Of a stretch of 41,997 nucleotides of DNA, positions 8,456 to 15,459 are shown piece by piece. The DNA comes from Sphingobacteriales bacterium. GTDB taxonomy: Bacteria; Bacteroidota; Bacteroidia; Chitinophagales; Chitinophagaceae. Within the stretch, counting starts at the first letter, position 1. Each line of letters begins with the position of its first letter. The position numbers were made by a program, and so were the translations under genes. The notes beneath the pieces were generated by a model, which saw only the letters and a list, made by a program, of their open reading frames with translations, was not told the origin of the DNA and searched no databases. The stretch covers positions 1 through 41,997 of the forward strand of contig JAPLEF010000047.1 of the NCBI GenBank assembly GCA_026391525.1, written 5' to 3'.

Positions 8456-9772
8456 ATGGAAATTGATCAAACCACTTTACAAGACCTGTCTATTTTCAAT
8501 GCAGATGAAGCCAATGCTGTTTTTGAACTCTTTTCAGGTTGTTTAACTATAAATGGCCGCGACCAGTTGCGCAAGAACCTGCAAACACCGCTTAGCGAAC
8601 TTGATGCTATCCTTGGTGTGCAGAATACATTAAAACAACTAATTCCACATACCCGTAACTGGCCTGCCCAAATCAGTAACGGCACCATAAAAGTGATTGA
8701 ACGTTTTTACGAATCAGCCATAGATCCTTTACCCGCCACCGTGAGTTCGCTGAATGCCTATTCTTATAAGCTTTTGCATGGTCCGGATTATTCCCTGATT
8801 AAATATACCATGGTTCATTGCTTTGATTTCATAAAAGGAATGCAATGGTTTGTAGAAAGTTTAAACACGGAAAAGCCATCGGCACCATTGGTGAAATGGC
8901 TGAAACAGGCTGATGCCTATTTACAACAGGATGCCTTTGCGGTGATAAGCAAAAAAACACATTCGGCTGAATTGCTTGCGCATGAGATGCTTCAATTGGG
9001 CATGTTCATCAGGCACCGATTCAAACACCAGATGGCAGGCCTCTTGCAATTACATGCCCAACTCGATGCCTGGTATGGCATGGCGACAGCTATTCAAAAA
9101 TATCAGCTCATCTTTCCGGATTTTAAAGAGAGTTTGGCTCCGCACTTTATCATGGAAGGATTATATCACCCCTTATTGGCAAATCCTGTTTCGTACGATA
9201 TTCAACTCAACCATCAAAAGAATTTTCTCTTTCTTACCGGTGCGAATATGGCGGGAAAAAGTACGTTCATCAAATCGGTGGGCATTGCCGTTTTTTTGGC
9301 TCATGCCGGAATGGGTGTACCTGCGGTGAAAATGGAATTAAGCCTTTTTGACGGTATTCTTAGCAATATCAATGTTCAGGATAATCTTGCCAAAGGCGAA
9401 AGTTATTTTTTCAATGAAGTGCAGCGCATCAAAGCTACGATCAGCAAAATCAATGATGGCAGAAAATGGCTCATCCTTATCGATGAACTCTTTAAAGGTA
9501 CAAATGTACAGGACGCGATGAAATGCAGCAGTCTTGTGATTGAAGGACTGATGAAGATCAGGAATTCTTTATTCATTTTGTCTACTCACCTTTATGAAAT
9601 CGGCGAAGACCTCAAAGTTCATCCCAATATACAATTCAGCTATTTTGAAACTGCTGTAAATGGTGATCAGTTGGTTTTTCCTTACCAGTTGAGAACAGGC
9701 ATCAGCGACGATAGGTTTGGATACCTCATCCTCAAAAAAGAAGGTGTTGTGCATTTACTTAACAGCTTATGA
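8456..9772 (+). CDS. MutS-family ATPase lacking the mismatch-recognition domain
   Basis: The 438-residue product ends in a MutS ATPase domain: Walker A TGANMAGKST at about 261-270 and Walker B LILIDELFKGTN at about 339-350, followed by STHLYEI. The N-terminal 230 residues correspond to the helical core/lever region. The mismatch-binding domain I of true MutS and the Smr domain of MutS2 are both missing. Such short MutS relatives are common in Bacteroidota and their role is unknown, so mismatch repair should not be assumed. The ATG lies 6 bp after the pyrC stop; an ATG at 8452 is out of frame. Confidence 0.85.
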   Translation: MEIDQTTLQDLSIFNADEANAVFELFSGCLTINGRDQLRKNLQTPLSELDAILGVQNTLKQLIPHTRNWPAQISNGTIKVIERFYESAIDPLPATVSSLNAYSYKLLHGPDYSLIKYTMVHCFDFIKGMQWFVESLNTEKPSAPLVKWLKQADAYLQQDAFAVISKKTHSAELLAHEMLQLGMFIRHRFKHQMAGLLQLHAQLDAWYGMATAIQKYQLIFPDFKESLAPHFIMEGLYHPLLANPVSYDIQLNHQKNFLFLTGANMAGKSTFIKSVGIAVFLAHAGMGVPAVKMELSLFDGILSNINVQDNLAKGESYFFNEVQRIKATISKINDGRKWLILIDELFKGTNVQDAMKCSSLVIEGLMKIRNSLFILSTHLYEIGEDLKVHPNIQFSYFETAVNGDQLVFPYQLRTGISDDRFGYLILKKEGVVHLLNSL

Positions 9773-9891
9773 CCTGTATTTTACTTTTTTCTAAATCTCA
9801 GGTGGTTTACCTCTATTTCTGAAAAGAAAAAAACGGGAAGTTATAGTAATTCAACCCATTTTTTCATGTGATGGTTTGATGAATTTTACGG

Positions 9892-11436
9892 ATGCTCATC
9901 AAAACATTTGGCAGCGCTGTATACGGCGTAGAAGCTATTACGATTTCAGTAGAAGTAGATGTAAACAATCAGGGCAAACATTATTTTATTGTTGGATTGC
10001 CCGACAATGCCATAAAAGAAAGTTTACAAAGAGTGGAGAGTGCCATCAAGAGCAATGAATATCATATGCCCCGCACAAAGTTGGTGGTGAACTTAGCACC
10101 GGCTGATATCAAAAAAACAGGCACGGCATTCGACCTTCCCATTGCCATAGGAACATTAGCAGCAACCGATCAATTACAAAACCCTGAAAGGTTAGAGCGG
10201 TTTGTAATCATGGGTGAATTGAGTTTGGATGGATCGGTAAAACCCATTAAAGGTGCACTACCGATTGCTATTCAGGCGAAGCGCGAAAAATTTGATGGCT
10301 TGATTGTGCCTGCTGCCAATGCGCGTGAAGCGGCAATGGTAAAAGACTTAAATGTATATGGCGTAAGCCATATGAAAGAAGTGATTGATTTTTTTGAAAA
10401 TGAGAACAGTTTAACCATTACCACAGTAGATATTACTGCTGCATTCGAACAGGCGCAAACCAATGATGATATTGATTTTGCAGAGGTGAAGGGACAGCAT
10501 AATATCAAGCGTGCCCTCGAAATTGCCGCTGCAGGAGGCCATAATGCCATACTGATTGGCCCGCCTGGAGCAGGAAAAACGATGCTGGCAAAACGACTGC
10601 CTACCATATTACCTCCGCTCACTTTGCAGGAAGCATTGGAAACTACTAAAATACACAGTGTTGCGGGTAAGTTACCCGAACATTCAACACTCGTGAGCAA
10701 AAGGCCTTTCCGCAGTCCGCACCACTCCATTTCTGACGCAGCACTCGTTGGAGGCGGGGGCATTCCCCAACCCGGAGAAATTTCATTGGCACATAATGGG
10801 GTATTGTTTTTAGATGAGCTTCCGGAATTTAAACGACAGGTGCTCGAAGTGATGCGTCAACCCATGGAAGAACGAAAAGTAACCATCTCCCGTGCAAAAG
10901 TGGCATTAGATTTTCCGGCGAGCTTTATGCTGATTGCGAGCATGAATCCTTGTCCCTGTGGGTATTTCAACCATCCTGAAAGAGAATGTGTTTGTCCGCC
11001 CGGAGCTGTACAAAAATACCTGAACAAGGTTTCTGGCCCCTTACTCGACCGTATTGATCTGCATGTGGAAGTGACGCCGGTTGCCTTCAATGAACTTGCC
11101 GGAACGGTGGTTTCAGAAAAAAGTGAACACATCAGAAAGCGGGTGATGGAAGCCAGAGAAGTTCAAGCTATACGTTACCGTTACTACCCTGATATTCATG
11201 CCAATGCACAGATGAGTAGTAAGTTATTAAAAGAAATCTGTGTATTAGACAGCAGCAGTCAGCATTTATTAAAAGTTGCCATGGAACGGCTGAATCTATC
11301 TGCGCGTGCTTATGATCGTATCATCAAAGTAAGTAGAACGATAGCCGATCTTTCGGGTAGTGACGATATAAAACCTGAGCATATTGCAGAAGCCATTCAG
11401 TACAGGAGTTTGGATCGGGAGGGATGGGGCGGGTGA
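9892..11436 (+). CDS. comM: ComM/YifB family Mg-chelatase-like AAA+ ATPase
   Basis: This 514-residue ATPase has an N-terminal Lon-protease-like fold (GSAVYGVEAI to SSLDGSVKPIKGALP), Walker A GPPGAGKT at 223-230, Walker B VLFLDELPEF, and the cysteine cluster NPCPCGYFNHPERECVCPPG near 352-371. In Vibrio, ComM is a hexameric branch-migration helicase that helps integrate foreign DNA during natural transformation; the family is wider than competent bacteria. Length and motifs are complete. The first ATG in a sensible context is 9892. It is followed by short tandem repeats and the RAYT element. Confidence 0.9.
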   Translation: MLIKTFGSAVYGVEAITISVEVDVNNQGKHYFIVGLPDNAIKESLQRVESAIKSNEYHMPRTKLVVNLAPADIKKTGTAFDLPIAIGTLAATDQLQNPERLERFVIMGELSLDGSVKPIKGALPIAIQAKREKFDGLIVPAANAREAAMVKDLNVYGVSHMKEVIDFFENENSLTITTVDITAAFEQAQTNDDIDFAEVKGQHNIKRALEIAAAGGHNAILIGPPGAGKTMLAKRLPTILPPLTLQEALETTKIHSVAGKLPEHSTLVSKRPFRSPHHSISDAALVGGGGIPQPGEISLAHNGVLFLDELPEFKRQVLEVMRQPMEERKVTISRAKVALDFPASFMLIASMNPCPCGYFNHPERECVCPPGAVQKYLNKVSGPLLDRIDLHVEVTPVAFNELAGTVVSEKSEHIRKRVMEAREVQAIRYRYYPDIHANAQMSSKLLKEICVLDSSSQHLLKVAMERLNLSARAYDRIIKVSRTIADLSGSDDIKPEHIAEAIQYRSLDREGWGG

Positions 11437-11445
11437 TGAATGTTG

Positions 11446-11501
11446 AACAAGGAATTATGAACAAGGAATTATGAACAAGGAATGTTGAACAAGGAATGTT
11501 G
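11446..11501. repeat. four tandem copies of a 14-bp unit
   Basis: Units AACAAGGAATTATG (11446-11459 and 11460-11473) and AACAAGGAATGTTG (11474-11487 and 11488-11501) follow each other without gaps. They start 9 bp after the comM stop and end 9 bp before the RAYT 5' REP arm. The unit is non-coding. From memory, similar short-period repeats recur between genes in Bacteroidota. Confidence 0.9.
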
Positions 11502-11510
11502 AATGATCTG

Positions 11511-11566
11511 GCGCCGGTGTTCCGGAGGGTCACCGGTGTCTATTAAGTCTCCCGGATTGTATCCGG
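11511..11566 (+). repeat. 5' REP arm of the RAYT locus
   Basis: Begins GCGCCGGTGTTCC, pairs GGTG with CACC over a short loop, and ends with the palindrome CCGGATTGTATCCGG. It is the reverse-complement counterpart of the two 3' arms but has a shorter hairpin: the CCCC/GGGG extension of the 3' arms is missing and it is 56 rather than 66 bp long. Confidence 0.8.
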
Positions 11567-11609
11567 TTTTAGCATGTTCATTTTCAAATCATTTGATTAA
11601 CTCTTTTAG

Positions 11610-12158
11610 ATGTCTTCAAAATACAAAGTTTCTGATAGTACAATGCCCCACTTCGTAACATTTACTGTTGTTGGTTGGATTGATATTTTTAGTAGAGAAG
11701 ATTACAAAGAAATAGTAGTAAACAGTTTGAACTATTGCATCGCTAATAAAGAACTCGAGTTGCATGCATGGGTAATAATGACAAACCACGTTCATTTGAT
11801 AATTAGCAGTAAAGTAAACAACTTAGCAGATATTGTAAGAGATATAAAAAAATATACGAGTAAGCAAATTATCCAAAACATTATTTCAAATCAAAAAGAA
11901 AGTAGAAAAAATTGGCTTACAAATTCTTTCGCGTTTTCAGCGCGGACAAATAATAACAATAAAGATTTTCAATTTTGGCAACAATATTATCACCCTGTTT
12001 CATTAGAAAGTAATATTTTACTCACACAAAGATTGAATTACTTACATGAAAATCCTGTACGGTCTGGATTAGTTTGGGAACCATGGCATTTTAAATATAG
12101 TAGTGCTATAGATTATTATACAAATGAAAAGGGATTGATTGAATTAAAGAAGATATAA
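11610..12158 (+). CDS. REP-associated tyrosine transposase (Y1/HUH family)
   Basis: The 182-residue product belongs to the IS200-like Y1 transposase family, RAYT branch: PHFVTFTVVGWIDIF near the N-terminus, the HUH metal-binding motif H60-V61-H62 in AWVIMTNHVHLII, a central DIRDIKKYTSKQI-like helix (Y82 is a candidate nucleophile, not proven), and the family tail NYLHENPVRSGLVWEPWHFKYSSAIDYY. Such enzymes cut and join single-stranded DNA at REP hairpins and are usually domesticated single-copy genes that spread REPs. The reading frame is intact. Its last about 46 nt are repeated downstream at 12252-12297. Confidence 0.9.
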   Translation: MSSKYKVSDSTMPHFVTFTVVGWIDIFSREDYKEIVVNSLNYCIANKELELHAWVIMTNHVHLIISSKVNNLADIVRDIKKYTSKQIIQNIISNQKESRKNWLTNSFAFSARTNNNNKDFQFWQQYYHPVSLESNILLTQRLNYLHENPVRSGLVWEPWHFKYSSAIDYYTNEKGLIELKKI

Positions 12159-12388
12159 TATGAATATCCTACACTAACCGGATACAATCCGGTAGATCTG
12201 GTAAACACCGGTGATCCCCTCTTTCATCGGGGAACACCGGCGCTAGAAACGTTATTACACAAATGAAAAGGGATTGATTGAATTAAAGATGATATAATAT
12301 ATATCCTACACTAACCGGATACAATCCGGCAGATCTGGTAAACACCGGTGATCCCCTCTTTCATCGGGGAACACCGGCGCTAGAAACG
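12113..12388 (+). repeat. tandem duplication of the RAYT 3' end plus REP
   Basis: Copy A (12113-12251, 139 bp) contains the final codons of the transposase, its stop, and the 3' REP arm (12178-12243). Copy B (12252-12388, 137 bp) repeats all of this with a few substitutions and a 2-bp deletion just after the former stop; its REP arm is 12315-12380 and differs from copy A by one base (GGTAG versus GGCAG). Both copies end GCTAGAAACG. The near identity points to a recent event. Confidence 0.9.
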
Positions 12389-12525
12389 AACTAATCCAAT
12401 TCCTAATACCCAATTACTAATTACTAAACACTAAATCCTAACTCCCCTCCGCCATTACGTCAGCGAATCGTATTTTGCACCATATTTGATACATAGAAAT
12501 TTTTCGATGCATAAATTCATCTTTC
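12389..12525. other. non-coding gap upstream of the ABC exporter
   Basis: AT-rich spacer with short reiterations of AATTACTAA/ACACTAAAT type. A TATTTTGC at about 12469-12476 and TATTTGAT just after it are imperfect -7 candidates for the exporter; neither is a full TAnnTTTG match. Confidence 0.4.
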
Positions 12526-14355
12526 ATGAAAATATTACTCAAATACCTGCAACCACATAAATGGCTGGTGATTTTTACCCTACTGATGGCAGGTATAAAT
12601 ATTGGTTTCTCTTTAATCGACCCGATTCTGCTCGGTAAATTGGTGAATCTTGCAGGCGATTACCAGTCGAAAGTTATTTCCTTAAGTGAAAAAGACTTCT
12701 TCTGGGGTTATGATAATATCAGCCGAAAAGGGAAACCCTATCTGCAACTTGGCGTATTTTATATCCTGCTGTTCTCCATTACCGTTGCCATGATCAGCAG
12801 GATCGCCAAAGCCTTTCAGGATTATTTTATGAATGTGGTGATCCAGAAATTTGGAGCCAGGGTATTTACCGACGGATTGCAGCATGCCATGAAACTGCCT
12901 TATCAGGAATTTGAAGATCAACGCAGCGGCGAAACTCTTTCCATCTTGACGAAAGTGCGTTCTGATGTTGAAAAATTCATGATTAATTTTATCAATATCC
13001 TTTTTGGCGTTCTCATAGGCGTTGTGTTTGTTTTCGTTTATGCCGCACTATATATCAATTGGCGTATCCCTGTTGCTTATCTGCTGGGCATCGGTGTTCT
13101 TACCTTGATCACCAACAAACTCAGTAAAAAAATAAAACTCATTCAGAAAAATATCGTGGGAGAAACCACTGCACTTGCAGGTTCTACCACCGAATCGCTT
13201 CGCAATATCGAACTGGTGAAAAGTTTAGGACTAACCAATCAGGAAGTAAACAGGCTCAACAAGAATACCTATAAAATCCTGGGCCTCGAACTGAAAAAAG
13301 TAAAACGAATCCGAAGCATCAGTTTTGTTCAGGGTACGCTGGTAAACACATTGAGGCAGGTGATATTATTTATCCTGATGTGGTTGATCTTCCGCAATGA
13401 GATGGATGCAGGGCAATTGGTGACGATGCAGATTTTTTCTTTCTTCATTTTCGGACCCTTACAGGAAATTGGAAACATACTTCTCTCCTACCGCGAAGCA
13501 GAAGCTTCTCTGAACAATTTCGATAAGCTGATGAAGAAAGCCCCTGAACAGGAACCCGCATATCCTAAAGAACTGGGGCATATTGAAACCTTATCTTTTC
13601 AATCGGTCTCTTTCAAACATCAAACCGCTTCTCATAAGGCAATAGATAATATCAGCTTTGATGTGCGTATAGGCGATACCGTTGCATTTGTTGGTCCAAG
13701 CGGTAGCGGCAAATCTACACTCATGAAATTATTGGTTGGTCTATACCGCCCACAAGAAGGTAAGATCTTATACAACCATTTAGATGAAACAGCAATCAGG
13801 TTTGATGATTTGCGCAACCAGATAGGTTTTGTAACCCAGGATACCAATCTCTTCAGCGGAACCATCCGTGAAAACCTGATGTTTGTAAATCCTTCTGCAA
13901 CGCTTACTGAATTGGAAGATGCCTTAACAAAGTCTTCCTGCAATGGTTTGCTGGAACGTGCTGAAAAAGGCCTTGATACCATGATTGGTGAAGGTGGTTT
14001 GAAACTGAGCGGCGGCGAAAAACAAAGACTCTCTATCGCAAGGGCTTTGCTGCGCAATCCTCATCTGCTTATTTTTGATGAAGCTACATCCGCATTAGAT
14101 TCGCTTACTGAAGAAGAAATTACCAACACCATTCGGGATATTTCCGCAACAAAAGAACAAATCACTATATTGATTGCACACCGGTTAAGCACCATCATGC
14201 ATGCCGACCGTATTTATGTACTTGAAAAAGGCGATATCGTTGAAACGGGCACCCATGAAAAACTACTTGAAGAGAAAGGTCTATATTATGCCATGTGGCG
14301 CCAACAGATCGGCGAGCGGAAAAAGGGTGAACTTGTGAGTGTGATGGCCAAATGA
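12526..14355 (+). CDS. ABC exporter, fused permease and ATPase
   Basis: This 609-residue half-transporter has an N-terminal membrane domain with about six hydrophobic segments (first WLVIFTLLMAGINIGFSLI near 13-31; others near 75-95, 160-200 and 275-320) and a C-terminal nucleotide-binding domain. The latter has Walker A GPSGSGKST at about 390-398, Q-loop VTQD, signature LSGGE, Walker B LLIFDEATSALD, and H-loop AHRLST. It should act as a homodimer, or with a partner, to export lipid, peptide or drug; the sequence does not tell which. The preceding spacer is short and contains no partner gene. All motifs are intact. Confidence 0.9.
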   Translation: MKILLKYLQPHKWLVIFTLLMAGINIGFSLIDPILLGKLVNLAGDYQSKVISLSEKDFFWGYDNISRKGKPYLQLGVFYILLFSITVAMISRIAKAFQDYFMNVVIQKFGARVFTDGLQHAMKLPYQEFEDQRSGETLSILTKVRSDVEKFMINFINILFGVLIGVVFVFVYAALYINWRIPVAYLLGIGVLTLITNKLSKKIKLIQKNIVGETTALAGSTTESLRNIELVKSLGLTNQEVNRLNKNTYKILGLELKKVKRIRSISFVQGTLVNTLRQVILFILMWLIFRNEMDAGQLVTMQIFSFFIFGPLQEIGNILLSYREAEASLNNFDKLMKKAPEQEPAYPKELGHIETLSFQSVSFKHQTASHKAIDNISFDVRIGDTVAFVGPSGSGKSTLMKLLVGLYRPQEGKILYNHLDETAIRFDDLRNQIGFVTQDTNLFSGTIRENLMFVNPSATLTELEDALTKSSCNGLLERAEKGLDTMIGEGGLKLSGGEKQRLSIARALLRNPHLLIFDEATSALDSLTEEEITNTIRDISATKEQITILIAHRLSTIMHADRIYVLEKGDIVETGTHEKLLEEKGLYYAMWRQQIGERKKGELVSVMAK

Positions 14356-14392
14356 GTGTAACCTTTGTAGCCGTTAACGCAGGTTAATGGCG

Positions 14393-14400
14393 TACTTTTG
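14393..14400 (+). promoter_or_regulatory. -7 element TACTTTTG before the DUF983 gene
   Basis: Full match to TAnnTTTG ending 4 nt before the ATG at 14405. It makes the in-frame ATG at 14387 unlikely, because that would lie upstream of the promoter element. A TTTG at 14364-14367 is the nearest -33 candidate, but its spacing is long (25 bp). Confidence 0.6.
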
Positions 14401-14404
14401 CAGG

Positions 14405-14842
14405 ATGGAAAAATCAAAACCTCCAAAGCCCAATTATTATCTGAGTATTTTTCTGATGAAATGCCCGCGTTGCAGAAGAGGCCCGATGTTTAAAGACAAT
14501 AATGCTTACCGAAACTTATCCTTGAAACATATTTTTGATATGCACGACCAGTGCCCGGTATGCCAACAGAAATATGACTTAGAACCTGGCTTCTGGTATG
14601 GCACAGGCTATGTTAGCTATGCACTTGCAGTAGCCATTTCAGTGAGTACCTTTGTAGCCTGGTGGGTACTAATCGGTATTTCCGCAGATGATAACCGGAT
14701 TTTTTACTGGCTTATTTTGAATGCCCTTGCCCTGCTGATTTTACAACCCTGGCTGATGCGACTAAGCAGAGTGGTTTATATCCGTTTTTTTGTACGGTAT
14801 GATGAAAACTATGCAAATCATCTGCCTAAAACTTTTGATTGA
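14405..14842 (+). CDS. DUF983 membrane protein with CxxC pairs
   Basis: The 145-residue product has CPRCR (about residues 20-24) and CPVC (about 50-53), which together form a likely zinc ribbon, then two hydrophobic segments (YALAVAISVSTFVAWWVLI and WLILNALALLILQPWLM) and a short basic tail. This is the DUF983 layout; the family's role is unknown. I prefer the ATG at 14405 to the upstream ATG at 14387 because a TAnnTTTG element ends at 14400. It converges with the lipoprotein gene at 14875. Confidence 0.8.
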   Translation: MEKSKPPKPNYYLSIFLMKCPRCRRGPMFKDNNAYRNLSLKHIFDMHDQCPVCQQKYDLEPGFWYGTGYVSYALAVAISVSTFVAWWVLIGISADDNRIFYWLILNALALLILQPWLMRLSRVVYIRFFVRYDENYANHLPKTFD

Positions 14843-14874
14843 TTAGATGCTGTAAATTAGTTTTTATTGGCACA

Positions 14875-15441
14875 TCATTGAATCTGGGTTACAAAGTCAT
14901 TCTCCAAATCTGTTGTTGATTTTCCACTATTTACAGGATCGGATTGTAATTTATTGGGCGGTGTTGCTGCATAGTGACGAAGGGTTATTCGTATGCTGCC
15001 AGTTGACACGGAACCTGTTGTCCAGATACTGTTCAATCCAAGATCTACGCCATTGGCATCTGTATCAAGATCGGAAACAAGAATATTACTTCCCGCAGAA
15101 GTTTCGAAATAAAACCGGTGTGCAGCACTCTCTTCTCCCACTTCATTGGAAATAGTATCTGCCGGACTTACCGTTTTATTCAACAACAGTATAGAAACAT
15201 TATAGGCGGTTGCAGGCGCTAGAACGATATCATCCACCAATGGCGCAGCTCCTCCGGGTCCGTCAAGATCTTCATACTTGTATTCAAGCGTTGTTCCTCC
15301 TGCAAGTGGCGTGAATTTCAATAAAGTGGTGGTAATCACTTCCTCATCATTCACCTCAGGTGCATCCTCCTTTTTACAAGCAGAAAAAAGTAATGTTGTC
15401 ATAAGCATAGAAATCGTAAACACATGGAAATTTTTTTTCAT
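14875..15441 (-). CDS. lipoprotein linked to a TonB receptor
   Basis: The 188-residue product starts with a lipoprotein signal: LLFSAC with the lipidated cysteine at residue 22, then KKED. The mature protein is a predicted beta-rich domain with Asp-rich loops (EYKYEDLDGPGG, SDLDTDANG) and a strand GSIRITLRHYA. I recall similar small lipoproteins beside TonB receptors across Bacteroidota, but I know of no assigned function. It is the last gene of a minus-strand set, 18 bp after the receptor stop, so co-transcription is likely; a surface or periplasmic accessory to the receptor is inferred. Confidence 0.75.
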   Translation of the reverse strand: MKKNFHVFTISMLMTTLLFSACKKEDAPEVNDEEVITTTLLKFTPLAGGTTLEYKYEDLDGPGGAAPLVDDIVLAPATAYNVSILLLNKTVSPADTISNEVGEESAAHRFYFETSAGSNILVSDLDTDANGVDLGLNSIWTTGSVSTGSIRITLRHYAATPPNKLQSDPVNSGKSTTDLENDFVTQIQ

Positions 15442-15459
15442 TTTTTTAGTTTTTAATTG

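Larger units (their letters stand above)
11511..12388 (+). mobile_element. RAYT (TnpA-REP) locus with flanking REP arms
   Basis: A single HUH transposase gene (11610-12158) is bracketed by a 5' REP arm (11511-11566) and, in opposite orientation, a 3' arm (12178-12243), followed by a second copy of the 3' end (to 12388). Each arm has two palindromes: a CCGGTG...CACCGG hairpin and CCGGATTGTATCCGG or its complement. This organisation is that of REP-associated tyrosine transposases, which act on single-stranded REP sequences. The gene body is more AT-rich than its neighbours. There is no typical IS terminal inverted repeat with target-site duplication, as expected for this class. Confidence 0.8.

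Noticed and set aside
11324-11533. minus-strand open frame with repeated IPCSTF
   Set aside because: It is created by the 14-bp tandem repeats and overlaps comM and the REP arm.
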